DNA of 64,000 nucleotides from Persicirhabdus sediminis (GTDB taxonomy: Bacteria; Verrucomicrobiota; Verrucomicrobiia; Verrucomicrobiales; Akkermansiaceae). The notes below the pieces were generated by a model, which saw only the letters and a list, made by a program, of their open reading frames with translations, was not told the DNA's origin and did not search any database. The stretch covers positions 1 through 64,000 of the forward strand of contig NZ_JAENIM010000023.1 of NCBI RefSeq assembly GCF_016595495.1, written 5' to 3'. Positions within the stretch are counted from its first letter, which is position 1. Every line of letters begins with the position of its first letter. Below are positions 1 through 8,101 of the stretch, piece after piece. The position numbers were made by a program, and so were the translations under genes.

Positions 1-273
1 CTACGTAAGTTACTCGGAGATCATAAGTTCAAGCAGTCGATGTCAGCCAAAGGAAACTGCTACGACAATGCGACATGTGAGAGTTTTTTCGGCTCACTTA
101 AAGCAGAACTACTTCCGAGCTGTGGCTATTTCGCAAGCAGAGAACTAGCTCGCAAAGCTATTTTTGAGTACATTGAGGGCTTTTATAACACCTACAGACG
201 CCACTCATCACTGGGCTATATATCGCCATTTGAGTACCTCAAAAAACAAAATCAGGTTGCTCTAGCAGCCTAA
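1..273 (+). CDS. IS3-family transposase OrfB, C-terminal fragment (cut by window edge)
   Basis: The reading frame is open from base 1, so this is the C-terminal end of a longer gene. An internal ATG at 40 is not the true start. The residues GNCYDNA followed by ESFFGSLKAE are the end of the IS3-family DDE/rve integrase core and contain its catalytic Glu. The YIEGFYNTYRRHSSLGY stretch is the usual C-terminal end of IS3/IS150-group OrfB proteins. The reaction of the family is cut-and-paste or copy-out transposition of DNA. Whether the element is intact cannot be judged because the upstream part lies outside the window. The fold assignment is very safe; the exact IS subgroup is not. Confidence 0.93.
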   Translation, partial: LRKLLGDHKFKQSMSAKGNCYDNATCESFFGSLKAELLPSCGYFASRELARKAIFEYIEGFYNTYRRHSSLGYISPFEYLKKQNQVALAA

Positions 274-327
274 TTCAACTAAAAAAATTAAAGGAGACTT
301 GCTGTACGAAATTTGAGGGGAAGATCA
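1..327 (+). mobile_element. 3' part of an IS3-family insertion sequence
   Basis: The transposase stop codon is followed by about 50 bases ending in a GAGGGGAAGATCA sequence. IS3-family elements end in ...CA, so position 327 is a plausible right terminus. The left end is outside the window, so the terminal inverted repeats and target duplication cannot be compared. The terminus abuts the first unit of the tandem repeat that begins at about 329. Confidence 0.6.
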
Positions 328-328
328 T

Positions 329-870
329 AGTCTCTCGGTCCTTCGGACCTTTTGTCATCACTAGCACCAGCTTGATAAATGCAAATAAAACTAGCTTGTG
401 CCGCTGATATGCGACTCTAGCTGGTGCCGCTGACATGCTCTCCTTTTTTTATGCTATCTGCTAGTCTGGGGCTGGCTGCAGTCTCTCGGTCCTTTGGACC
501 TTTTTTCATCACTAGCCACCAGCTTGATAGATACAAATAAAACTAGCTGGTGCCGCTGACATGCTCTCCTCTTCTTATACTATCTGCTAGTCTGGATCTG
601 GCTGCAGTCTCTCGGTCCTTTGGACCTTTTGTCATCACTAGCACCAGCTTGATAGATACAAATAAAACTAGCTGGTGCCGCTGATATGCTCTCCTTTTCT
701 TATGCTATCTGCTAGTCTGGGGCTGGCTGCAGTCTCTCGGGCCTTTGGACTTTACGTCATCAATATCACCAGCTTGATAGATGCAAATAAAACTAGCTTG
801 TGCCGCTGATATGCGACTCTAGCTGGAGTCAATGATATGCAGCCACCTCTTATGCGATCCGCTGGCATGG
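329..870. repeat. Tandem repeat, unit about 125 bp, four copies, each with two hairpins
   Basis: Copies start with AGTCTCTCGG at 329, 480, 606 and 731; the spacings are 151, 126 and 125 bp. The first copy is longer because it carries an extra GCCGCTGATATGCGACTCTA segment. Each unit holds a short hairpin followed by T residues (GGTCC, TTT or TTC loop, GGACC). It also holds a second inverted repeat, CACCAGCT about 20 bases before AGCTGGTG. The fourth unit is degenerate in both. No open reading frame of note runs through the array. The hairpin-plus-T arrangement looks terminator-like, but function is unknown. Confidence 0.85.
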
Positions 871-1178
871 GCACTAAAGTGCCTAGGGCACCGTTAGTGA
901 GTCATGTTAGCTGGCTAATGAAAGCGGTGCTAAAGCACACGCACTCTAGACGCCTCTCCTACCTTAACACTTGAAAAATCACGCTGCCATCGAGCATTCG
1001 TACCTCTACCTAGCCCCCTGCGCCATTTTCCGCCTGAAAACTGAAAACTGAAAACTGAAAACTTTCCAACTAAGCGAAGCGTCCCAGCTAGCAAACTGTG
1101 ACCATCACAAGCTGAATGGCTTGTGAGTATGTGGCGGAGCTAGCTGGCGGATATGCGTGAAATTACTAAAAAACAAGA
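871..1178. other. Non-coding stretch with a heptamer repeat and small hairpins
   Basis: No coding frame is convincing here. A (CTGAAAA)x4 heptamer repeat runs from 1034 to 1061. A 7-bp stem hairpin, CACAAGC with GCTTGTG, occupies 1106-1125. Several AGCTAGC/AGCTGGC words occur. The 3' part of the heptamer region, AAAACTTTCCAACT, resembles the interspersed repeat at 47261-47402. Confidence 0.5.
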
Positions 1179-1206
1179 TTGCCAAGAATGCCGCTATGCT
1201 TATATT
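1179..1206 (+). promoter_or_regulatory. Sigma70-type promoter of the tRNA gene
   Basis: TTGCCA at 1179-1184 and TATATT at 1201-1206 are separated by 16 bp. They match the -35 and -10 consensus in 4 and 5 of 6 positions. A start near 1213 would leave a leader of about 10 bases before the mature tRNA, which is usual. Confidence 0.6.
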
Positions 1207-1222
1207 CGCGCCGCAAGAAAAC

Positions 1223-1296
<74 letters not shown>

Positions 1297-1327
1297 CTTT
1301 TCTTCCAAGTATCACACCACACTATAC

Positions 1328-1362
1328 AAAAAAGCCTGATCGGATATCGATCAGGCTTTTTT
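1328..1362. terminator. Bidirectional rho-independent terminator between the tRNA and bioD
   Basis: A perfect 10-bp stem (AGCCTGATCG with CGATCAGGCT, loop GATAT) is flanked by A6 on one side and T6 on the other. It can end the tRNA transcript and the convergent bioD transcript. Confidence 0.9.
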
Positions 1363-1385
1363 GATTTTTGAAATCTAGCTAATGA

Positions 1386-2030
1386 TTAGATACCGAGCAG
1401 GTCCATGAATGGCCAGGCTTCGATTTCTTCTTGCTGGTAGATGACGTCGGTAAGCACTTCCACGCCGGAGAGGTCTTCGATGACACCTTTGTTGGAGATG
1501 GTAGCGGAGTCGAGCTCGTCGCTGAGGTTATTGAATACCAATCCAGCTGGCTCAACACCACGCGAGCGCATCGCTTCGATGCTGAGCAGCGCCTGGTTGA
1601 TGGCGCCGATGCGGTTATTGACCACCAATACGATTGGCAGGTCGAGCTCTTTGGCAAGATCGGCAAAGTAGTAGTCGCGCTGGATAGGAACCAGCCAGCC
1701 GCCTACGCCTTCAACGATAACACACTGGTGTTCTTCACCGAGCTGCTGCGCGCCTTTGACGAGGTCGGCAGGATCGAAGTTCGCTTTTTCAAACATATCC
1801 GCGACATAGGGAGCGGCCGCGGTGCGCATGTAAACGGGGTTGATCTCGTCGATGGATGGGACGCCATCGGCAGCCTTTTGCAATGCGTAGGCGTCTTCTC
1901 TGCCGCCGCAGCACAATGGCTTGTAACCCACTGCATCGACTCTTTGCTGACGCAGCGCCTGGATGACCAGGCTCGTTAGATAAGTTTTTCCAGCATCCGT
2001 ATCCGTTGCTGTAATAATCAGTCCTTTCAT
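1386..2030 (-). CDS. bioD: Dethiobiotin synthetase BioD
   Basis: ATP-dependent closure of the ureido ring, converting 7,8-diaminopelargonic acid and CO2 to dethiobiotin in biotin synthesis; cytosolic. The 214-residue protein starts with a P-loop, TATDTDAGKT (about residues 7-16), in the form typical of BioD. It has KPLCCGG for substrate binding and VEGVGGWLVP in the middle, matching the conserved VEGAGGxxxP motif. Length is normal for the family. No other bio gene is nearby; it lies 48 bp downstream of the small membrane protein that overlaps cdaA, so it may be the last gene of that transcript. It ends at a bidirectional terminator. Confidence 0.93.
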   Translation of the reverse strand: MKGLIITATDTDAGKTYLTSLVIQALRQQRVDAVGYKPLCCGGREDAYALQKAADGVPSIDEINPVYMRTAAAPYVADMFEKANFDPADLVKGAQQLGEEHQCVIVEGVGGWLVPIQRDYYFADLAKELDLPIVLVVNNRIGAINQALLSIEAMRSRGVEPAGLVFNNLSDELDSATISNKGVIEDLSGVEVLTDVIYQQEEIEAWPFMDLLGI

Positions 2031-2078
2031 AAAAAATCATTCTACTAGCTGAAAACAAGCTAGAGTTAGCGCAACCCC

Positions 2079-2225
2079 CTAATCTTTTTGGTGAGTAGGT
2101 TTCACGCCGGAGTCGCTTTTTGCGCCTTCCTGGTTGAGGTAACCGTTAATCAGAAACCAGACTGTCAGAGCTAGAACTAGTGCTGCCAGTTTCTCTGGCC
2201 AGTTGTGTGTCAGAATCTTCTTCAT
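2079..2225 (-). CDS. 48-residue single-TM protein resembling the CdaR/YbbR N-terminal anchor
   Basis: An ATG at 2225 opens a 48-residue frame that overlaps the last 80 bases of cdaA in a different frame and ends at 2079. The sequence begins MKKILTHNWPEKLAALVLAL, continues TVWFLINGYL as the rest of one membrane segment, and ends in a short polar tail. The pattern N-W-x-x-K-L-x-A-L-x-L-A-L-x-x-W-F is what I recognise from the N-terminal anchor of CdaR/YbbR proteins. CdaR is normally encoded directly after cdaA and modulates CdaA. Here the YbbR repeats that normally follow are absent. There is no strong Shine-Dalgarno sequence; translation would be coupled to cdaA. A chance frame is possible, but position, orientation and sequence all agree with a CdaR remnant or minimal CdaR. 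Confidence 0.7.
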   Translation of the reverse strand: MKKILTHNWPEKLAALVLALTVWFLINGYLNQEGAKSDSGVKPTHQKD

Positions 2226-2997
2226 CGTCGTCAGTATTTTCTTCAGGCAGGAAAATTTGCTCCATGCGGTTACGGAAATCTTCGTGTGAGAGGTTTCGCT
2301 CTAGCCGACCATCAATGCAGATAGACAGCATGCCGGTCTCCTCGCTCACCACTACGGCTACGGCATCGCTTTCCTCCGTGATGCCAATGGCGGCGCGGTG
2401 GCGCAGGCCCGTGCTGCGGTCAGCGAGCTCTTTGTTACTCACCGGGAATACGCAGCCAGCGGCGGCGACACGGTTTTCGGCAATGATCATGCCACCGTCG
2501 TGCAGTGGGGTTTTTGGGAAAAACACAGTTTTTGCCAGCTCAGGCGTGAATACGGCGTCAATCTCCACACCGGTCTCTTGGTGTTCTTTGAGAGAAATGC
2601 CTCGCTCGAAGGCAAACAAGGCGCCTTCACGTGCATTCGCCAACTGGGTCACTGCCAGCGAAAAGGTATCGAGAAATTCGATGCGCTGGGTATTGGAAAA
2701 CGAGAAAAACTTGCTGCTACCGAGACGCGCGAGCGCATTGCGCAGTTCTGGCTGGAAAATGATCAACAAAGCAACGGCAAGCAGCGCAGCGGCACGGGTA
2801 ATGATCCACTCGATCACCTTCAGCTCAAGCACGGATGAGAGCAAGGTGAGCACCACCAACACTAGCACGAGACCAACAAGAATTCGGGCGCCTCGGGTAG
2901 ATTTGAAGGCGCGGTAGATCTGGTAGATACAGATCCACAGGATGATAATCTCAATGGCGTGGCGCCAAAAACTGGCTAAGTTACTTAATAGCTGCAT
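2146..2997 (-). CDS. cdaA: Diadenylate cyclase CdaA (membrane-bound c-di-AMP synthase)
   Basis: Condenses two ATP to cyclic di-AMP, a second messenger for osmotic and cell-wall homeostasis; inner membrane with a cytosolic catalytic domain. Residues about 10-85 form three hydrophobic segments. The DAC (DisA_N) domain follows, with LHDGGMII in place of the usual LHDGAVII, and the RHRAAIGITEESDA motif. The C-terminal tail of about 30 residues is rich in Asp, Glu and Ser; its DNA also encodes the start of the small downstream protein in another frame. Length, 283 residues, is typical of CdaA. The Gly for Ala change in DGA is conservative. There is no glmM neighbour, which is common elsewhere. Confidence 0.93.
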   Translation of the reverse strand: MQLLSNLASFWRHAIEIIILWICIYQIYRAFKSTRGARILVGLVLVLVVLTLLSSVLELKVIEWIITRAAALLAVALLIIFQPELRNALARLGSSKFFSFSNTQRIEFLDTFSLAVTQLANAREGALFAFERGISLKEHQETGVEIDAVFTPELAKTVFFPKTPLHDGGMIIAENRVAAAGCVFPVSNKELADRSTGLRHRAAIGITEESDAVAVVVSEETGMLSICIDGRLERNLSHEDFRNRMEQIFLPEENTDDDEEDSDTQLARETGSTSSSSDSLVSD

Positions 2998-3112
2998 TGC
3001 GGTGCCATGAACATACTGGCATCACTGAGCAGTGGAAAGAGAAAGTTGTGTCCAGTAGCTACTTTTTCCAGCTAGCTGGCCATCGCTAAGCTATTGAGCA
3101 TTTCCACGAAAC

Positions 3113-3142
3113 GAAAAAACGACGCCCAGCTAGTGGACGTCG
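3113..3142 (-). terminator. Rho-independent terminator of the BamE-like lipoprotein gene
   Basis: On the minus strand the stem CGACGTCC pairs with GGGCGTCG (one G-U pair) around ACTAGCT and is followed by T6. It lies 24 bp beyond the stop of the lipoprotein gene and upstream of cdaA, so the two are probably separate units. Confidence 0.8.
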
Positions 3143-3165
3143 CTTTAGAAATTGTCTGTCTTCCC

Positions 3166-3477
3166 CTAGCCTTCGACGTAGGTGAAGCTCTCCACCTTGT
3201 CAGATTTGTTAAAAGCAATGATCAGGGTTTTGCTATTTTTACCCCAAGTAGATTCCGCGGAACGATAACCCCAGAGTTCTTGGCCTAGTTCGTTAGCTGC
3301 CTTCATGCTTGGCGCGCCAAACTGCTCAACCACTGACTGTTTGGTGGTTTTATTTTTCACCAGCATCTTGGAGACAGAGCTAGGGTCTTGCACACGCAGC
3401 GTATCATTGCCCACAGATGAGGAACAAGCCACCAGAGCCATGCTCAGCAGAGAAAGTAAAAGTAATTTCATACGCAA
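3166..3477 (-). CDS. Small lipoprotein with a BamE/SmpA-OmlA-like domain
   Basis: The 103-residue product has a lipoprotein signal peptide ending in a lipobox, LVAC, with the lipidated Cys near residue 18. The mature part carries the pattern of the SmpA/OmlA (BamE-like) fold. This is a short helical start with KTTKQSVVEQFGAPS, then a strand with ELWGYR, then a final strand IIAFNKSDKVESF. BamE-like proteins support beta-barrel assembly in the outer membrane, but many paralogues of this small fold have other roles. No bam gene is adjacent, so the function here is unknown. Confidence 0.72.
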   Translation of the reverse strand: MRMKLLLLSLLSMALVACSSSVGNDTLRVQDPSSVSKMLVKNKTTKQSVVEQFGAPSMKAANELGQELWGYRSAESTWGKNSKTLIIAFNKSDKVESFTYVEG

Positions 3478-3651
3478 TCCGTGTATGGTAAATCCCCTAA
3501 TGACTCAATCGTTAAGTTAGACAGTATCATTAGTGTGTAGGCTGAAAATTTCAGCTAGCTAGAAACAAAAATCCAGCTGGCACCTGAGCACCAGCTGGAA
3601 TGAAAATGATCAGCTAGAAATATCATCTAGCTAGATTGGCTTGCGAGGAGC

Positions 3652-4728
3652 TTACTCCATGCCAGCTTCTGCGAGTCGCTGATCCATCTCAGCTGCTTGC
3701 AGTCGCTCAGTCACCTCAAATAGCTCACCCTGCATGACGCCGTCGAGGTTGTGTGAGGTAAAGCCGATGCGGTGATCGGTGATGCGTGTTTGCGGGAAAT
3801 TGTAAGTACGAATTTTCTCCGAGCGATCACCTGAGCCGATCAGGCTACGGCGCTGAGCTGAGTACTGCTCTTGTTGCTCGCGCTGCTTCACCTCGAAGAG
3901 TTTGGCACGGAGAATTTCCAATGCTTTCTCACGGTTTTGTGTCTGGCTACGACCGTCTTGACACTTCACCTGCACACCGGACGGCAAGTGAGTAATCTGC
4001 ACAGCGGAGTCAGTCGTATTGACGTGCTGACCACCTGGGCCACCTGAGCGAGTCGCCTGAATGTGCAGCTCGTCTGGGCGGAACTGAATGTCCACCTCTT
4101 CAGCTTCTGGCATCACCGCCACAGTAACAGTAGAGGTGTGAATGCGGCCTTGAGTCTCAGTAGCTGGCACTCGCTGGACGCGGTGCACGCCTGATTCGTA
4201 TTTGAGGAAGCGGAATACTTCTTCACCTGTCACCTTGATGACGGCTTTGGAAAATCCACCAGACTCAGATGGCATGGCATCGATGCTCTCAAACTTCCAG
4301 CCACGCAGCTCGGCGTAGCGCTGCAGCATGCGTAGGATTTCACCACAGAAAATAGCAGCTTCATCACCACCTGCACCGGCACGAACTTCTACCAGGGCGT
4401 CACGATCTTCCGTCTCATCACGCGGCAGCAGTGCGTATTGCACGTCGACACCGAGTTTTTCGATCTTCTCTTCCAGCTCAGGGATTTCCATCTCCGCCAT
4501 TTCAGCGAGTTCCGGATCACCATCTTTAGCTAGCTCACGGTTGTCGATGAGGTCGCTTTCAGCGGTTTTGAGCTCGTCCCACATCTCGAGTAACTCCTTG
4601 AGGCGACGGTGCTCGCGCATGATTTCAGTTGCCTTTTTTTGGTCGTTGAACAGATTTGGATCAGAGATCAGTCCTTCGACTTCAGCAAATCGCTCGCGGC
4701 GTTTTTCAATGAGTGAGTCGTAATTCAT
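3652..4728 (-). CDS. prfA: Peptide chain release factor 1
   Basis: Recognises UAA and UAG in the ribosomal A site and triggers peptidyl-tRNA hydrolysis. The 358-residue protein has the PAT tripeptide (in RVPATETQGR) that separates RF1 from RF2, and the GGQ catalytic loop in RSGGPGGQHVNTTDSAV. Length is standard. The gene is the last of the nrnA-truB-prfA run on this strand, about 70 bp after truB. Confidence 0.97.
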   Translation of the reverse strand: MNYDSLIEKRRERFAEVEGLISDPNLFNDQKKATEIMREHRRLKELLEMWDELKTAESDLIDNRELAKDGDPELAEMAEMEIPELEEKIEKLGVDVQYALLPRDETEDRDALVEVRAGAGGDEAAIFCGEILRMLQRYAELRGWKFESIDAMPSESGGFSKAVIKVTGEEVFRFLKYESGVHRVQRVPATETQGRIHTSTVTVAVMPEAEEVDIQFRPDELHIQATRSGGPGGQHVNTTDSAVQITHLPSGVQVKCQDGRSQTQNREKALEILRAKLFEVKQREQQEQYSAQRRSLIGSGDRSEKIRTYNFPQTRITDHRIGFTSHNLDGVMQGELFEVTERLQAAEMDQRLAEAGME

Positions 4729-4797
4729 GGGCGTGAGAATCTAGAAAGTTGGTGATTAGTCAAGTAATGGCTTTGATCAATTGCATTTGCGGCGCCA

Positions 4798-5523
4798 TCA
4801 AACTCCGCGAATTTCTAAAACTTCTTCCAATGTCAGCATGGATGCCAGCAAATCTTCGCGCTTGCCGTGCTTGAGCTGCTCGGTAGTTACCGCGCGGCTG
4901 AGGTCGAATTTACCCGAACGCGTACGGCGCAGCGCAGAAAGGTGAGCACCACAGCCGAGGTCTTGGCCGATGTCGTGCACGTAAGTGCGCACGTAGAATC
5001 CTTTAGAACATTGAACCACAAAATCTACTTCCGGCAGTTCGGTGCGCTTGATCTGGTAATCATAAACTTTCACCGCACGTGGTTTGCGCTCCACCACTTT
5101 GCCTTTGCGCGCCATTTTATAAAGTGGCACCCCTTTGATTTTGATGGCTGAAACCATTGGTGGAATTTGCTCAAAATCGCCAACGTATTCGTTGAACGCA
5201 TCGTCGATCTGCTCAGCGGAAAAATCAGGCACATCCTTTTCTTCTTCCACTTCACCTTGAGCATCTTGGCTGTTGGTGGTTTTGCCCAGCACCATGGTGC
5301 CTTCGTATTCTTTTTCCTCACTCATCAGTAGGTCTGAGAGCTTGGTCGCCTTGCCAATCACCAAAATCAGCAAACCTGTCGCCATTGGATCCAGCGTGCC
5401 ACAGTGACCAATTTTACGAATCCCAAGAGCACCACGAGCCACAGCGACAACGTCGTGTGAAGTGAAGTCTTGCGCTTTATCGATCAACAATACACCGCTT
5501 GGTGTTTCTGGCTTATCATTCAT
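4798..5523 (-). CDS. truB: tRNA pseudouridine(55) synthase TruB
   Basis: Isomerises U55 in the T loop of tRNAs. The catalytic Asp (residue 45) lies in the family motif GHCGTLDPMATGLL. KGFYVRTYVHDIGQDLG and the LRRTRSGKF motif follow in the usual order. The 241-residue length means that the C-terminal PUA domain of the long forms is missing, as in many bacteria. It lies 45 bp downstream of nrnA, the common arrangement around truB. Confidence 0.95.
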   Translation of the reverse strand: MNDKPETPSGVLLIDKAQDFTSHDVVAVARGALGIRKIGHCGTLDPMATGLLILVIGKATKLSDLLMSEEKEYEGTMVLGKTTNSQDAQGEVEEEKDVPDFSAEQIDDAFNEYVGDFEQIPPMVSAIKIKGVPLYKMARKGKVVERKPRAVKVYDYQIKRTELPEVDFVVQCSKGFYVRTYVHDIGQDLGCGAHLSALRRTRSGKFDLSRAVTTEQLKHGKREDLLASMLTLEEVLEIRGV

Positions 5524-5568
5524 AGTTTACTGAGTCTTTTGGTTCTGGCTGGATGCAGTCAGAGAAAA

Positions 5569-6543
5569 TTATACTTTGGCTTCAATCGCCGCCAATACTT
5601 GTGGTTTGGCATCGCTCATCGGCCCGGGCATGCGGATGCCAGCTGCCATTTTATGACCACCGCCACCAAACTGCTGAGCCACCTGACAAACGTCGATGTT
5701 CTTATTCTTAGAGCGCATGCTGACGCGAATTTGTCCATCCATTAGCTCTTCGAAGAAAATAGCAACCTCCACGCCCTGAATCGCGCGGATCATATCAATC
5801 AACCCTTCGCTGTCTTCAGGCAGCAGTTCCAGCTGCTCTTTTACCTCACGAGTCAGCTCCCAGTGAGCCACTTTATTTTGCGCGCACAGCTCGAGCGTAT
5901 TCAGCAGCGAGCGCAGTAGCTCGACGCGACGGTATGGGTGATTGTCGTATGTGAGCGCGTTGATTTCACCCACCTTCAGCCCTTGGTCGACCATGTCAGC
6001 TGCCATGCGGTAAGTCGCCGCCGTGGTGCTGCCGTATTGGAATGAACCCGTATCCGTGGAAACGGCAACGTAGATGTTGTCGCGAGTCACCGCTGGCAGA
6101 GGCAGGTCTTGGTCCTTGATGAGATTGTACAAAATCTGCCCGGTAGCTGGAGAAGTGGCGTCGATGAGGTTCAGATCACCGTAAGCTGGGTTGGAAATAT
6201 GGTGGTCAATGTTGATCCACAATTTGGCCTTGGCTGCCGCCGCGAGTGATTTTTCACCAAGCCGTGGTTTGGTCGCGCAATCGAGCGCCACTACCACCTC
6301 GATGTCGAGTGGCTCCGCTGGTGGCAGCTGGATTTTTTCTGAGCCAGCTAGAAATTCTAAGTTGGTTGGCAGCCCGTCTTCATTGACGTAATAAACCGTC
6401 TTGCCCATTTCCTCGAGCACGCCACCCATAGCCAGCTCAGAGCCGATGGCGTCACCATCTGGGCGCACGTGGCTAAGCATCAAGAAGCTTTGATGATTTT
6501 TCAGGGCATCGGCGATTTCTGCGAATGTAGATTGTTGGCTCAT
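5569..6543 (-). CDS. nrnA: DHH/DHHA1 phosphoesterase, NrnA-type oligoribonuclease / pAp phosphatase
   Basis: Family members degrade nano-RNA (2-5 nt) and dephosphorylate 3'-phosphoadenosine 5'-phosphate; cytosolic and Mn-dependent. The 324-residue protein has HVRPDGDAIGS (motif I), a central Asp in VVALDCAT, the INIDHHISN DHH motif, and the DHHA1 end FGGGGHKMAAG. Linkage to truB is conserved in many phyla. It may also act on c-di-AMP-derived pApA, which would fit the cdaA gene 3 kb away; that is inference. It is divergent from the ACT-domain gene at 6734, leaving a 190-bp promoter region. Confidence 0.9.
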   Translation of the reverse strand: MSQQSTFAEIADALKNHQSFLMLSHVRPDGDAIGSELAMGGVLEEMGKTVYYVNEDGLPTNLEFLAGSEKIQLPPAEPLDIEVVVALDCATKPRLGEKSLAAAAKAKLWINIDHHISNPAYGDLNLIDATSPATGQILYNLIKDQDLPLPAVTRDNIYVAVSTDTGSFQYGSTTAATYRMAADMVDQGLKVGEINALTYDNHPYRRVELLRSLLNTLELCAQNKVAHWELTREVKEQLELLPEDSEGLIDMIRAIQGVEVAIFFEELMDGQIRVSMRSKNKNIDVCQVAQQFGGGGHKMAAGIRMPGPMSDAKPQVLAAIEAKV

Positions 6544-6733
6544 AGTGGGAAATTTGATCTTGTCGGAGATGGCGGATTCTCAACATCCCCCCAGCTGAAG
6601 CAAGAAAAACTTGTACGCAATCGCCTAGATCATACCACAAGTTCCCCACCATTGCTCAAGATCCGCGCACTGAAACACAAGTCTCCCATTGAGCCAGACA
6701 GCCAGCTGTGCTAATCATACTGGTGAATAAGCT

Positions 6734-7255
6734 ATGAGCGCCTCATTAATTTTAACCATCCATGCCAAGGATCGCCCTGGCATCGTCCGCACCGTCTCCC
6801 AAACTGTTGAAGCTGGCGGTGGTAACTGGCTGGAAAGCCGCATGGCTCGCCTAGCCGGCCAATTTGTTGGCATCGCGCGCATCCACTGCGCCATCGACGA
6901 TGTCAAACCAATGGCCTCATCACTCAATGCCCTACAAGCACAAGGTATCTTCATCGATACGCTCGGCGCTGAAACCGACGCCATCAAAACTTACGACCGC
7001 TGCCTCGCAGTGGAAATCTTCGGCAACGACCGCAAAGGCATCGTCAACGAAGTCACCACCGCCGTCACTAAAGTAGGTGGTAACGTGGAAGAACTTCACA
7101 CCAGCATCGAAAGCGCTGCCATGGCTGGCAACGACATGTTCAAGCTGCAAGGCACCATCTGCCTGAAAGACGAAGCCTGCGAAGAAGAACTCATCGCCGC
7201 CATCGAATCTATCAGCGACGACTTGACCATCGAATTCAAAATCGGCGGTAACTAA
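6734..7255 (+). CDS. Double ACT-domain protein, GcvR-like
   Basis: The protein has two ACT domains and nothing else. The first starts LILTIHAKDRPGIVRTVSQT (residues 5-24). The second starts LAVEIFGNDRKGIVNEVTTA (about 91-110). Each is the beta-alpha-beta start of a small-molecule-binding ACT unit with the DRPG or DRKG turn. This is the architecture of GcvR, which represses the glycine-cleavage regulator GcvA in enterobacteria. No gcv gene is near, so the ligand and partner are unknown. At 173 residues it matches the family. Confidence 0.8.
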   Translation: MSASLILTIHAKDRPGIVRTVSQTVEAGGGNWLESRMARLAGQFVGIARIHCAIDDVKPMASSLNALQAQGIFIDTLGAETDAIKTYDRCLAVEIFGNDRKGIVNEVTTAVTKVGGNVEELHTSIESAAMAGNDMFKLQGTICLKDEACEEELIAAIESISDDLTIEFKIGGN

Positions 7256-7331
7256 TACTCACCAATCATTCCCAGCCAGTTGCGCTCACACCGAGCCAGC
7301 TGGCTATATTTTTACCCAGCTAGCTAGCACA

Positions 7332-8039
7332 CTAACTCATCTCGATGAGATAGAAAAAATCTCTCTCGTCAGCAAAGTGAAGGTGCCAATTGCCAAAGCC
7401 AGCGAGCCGTGCTGATTTCTGCCACCACGACTTCGTCTGCGGGTAATCTTCCCTAGAAATGTGCTGACGAATCGCCGCCAGCTCATTGTCGTCAAAGGTC
7501 TTCCAGTCGTCATCGATGTGACTGAGCAATCGCTGATTGAATTCATCTCTAGTTTCCTGATCGCGGCGCACCACATCATAAACCATCAATGTGCCCTGTG
7601 GCGACAGCAACTGACGCGCTCTGGCGATCACCGCCAATTGCTCCGGGCCAGATAAATGGTGCAAGGTATAACCAGCAACAATCACATCGTAGGGACCTTC
7701 CAGCTGGTCGAGTTTGTCGAGAAAATCACCATCAATCATCTCCACTTGCCAGTCGATCTTCTCCAATCTCTCGCGCGCAATTTTTCCCGCTGATGAGGAA
7801 AAATCAATGCCCGTATAGCGCACTTCACTCTCGTGGCTCCACGCATTTGCCGCCACATGCGCATCACCAGAACCGAGATCAAGCACACGTGCACGATATG
7901 GCAATGCCAACTGCGACCAATTCTTTAAGGCTGCAATCAGCTCGTCATGATGCATGTAATTTTGCTCAATAACATTCTGATACAGATCCCATTTATTGAA
8001 AAAAACCTTTGTTTCAGCACTGTCCATTTCCTCACCCAT
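7332..8039 (-). CDS. Class I SAM-dependent methyltransferase, substrate unknown
   Basis: The 235-residue protein has the Rossmann-like methyltransferase core. Motif I is VLDLGSGDAHVAA, the acidic end of strand 2 is YTGIDFSS, motif II/III surrounds MIDGDFLD, and a post-motif YDVIVAGYTLHHL gives the typical small-molecule methyltransferase D-x-I/V-x-x-x-x-x-L-H-H-L signature. No neighbour indicates a substrate. Start choice is uncertain: MDSAETK, four codons in, is equally possible. Confidence 0.8.
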   Translation of the reverse strand: MGEEMDSAETKVFFNKWDLYQNVIEQNYMHHDELIAALKNWSQLALPYRARVLDLGSGDAHVAANAWSHESEVRYTGIDFSSSAGKIARERLEKIDWQVEMIDGDFLDKLDQLEGPYDVIVAGYTLHHLSGPEQLAVIARARQLLSPQGTLMVYDVVRRDQETRDEFNQRLLSHIDDDWKTFDDNELAAIRQHISREDYPQTKSWWQKSARLAGFGNWHLHFADERDFFYLIEMS

Positions 8040-8101
8040 AAAGAGTAATACTGAAAAAAAAAGAAGTTTCTTCTGAATGACCGATATTTTTTCGCGCAGA
8101 T

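Noticed and set aside
1431-1979. 182-codon plus-strand reading frame across bioD
   Set aside because: Antisense shadow; the minus frame has the P-loop and the VEGVGG motif.
2180-2917. Long plus-strand reading frame across cdaA
   Set aside because: Antisense shadow of cdaA; the minus frame carries the DAC motifs.
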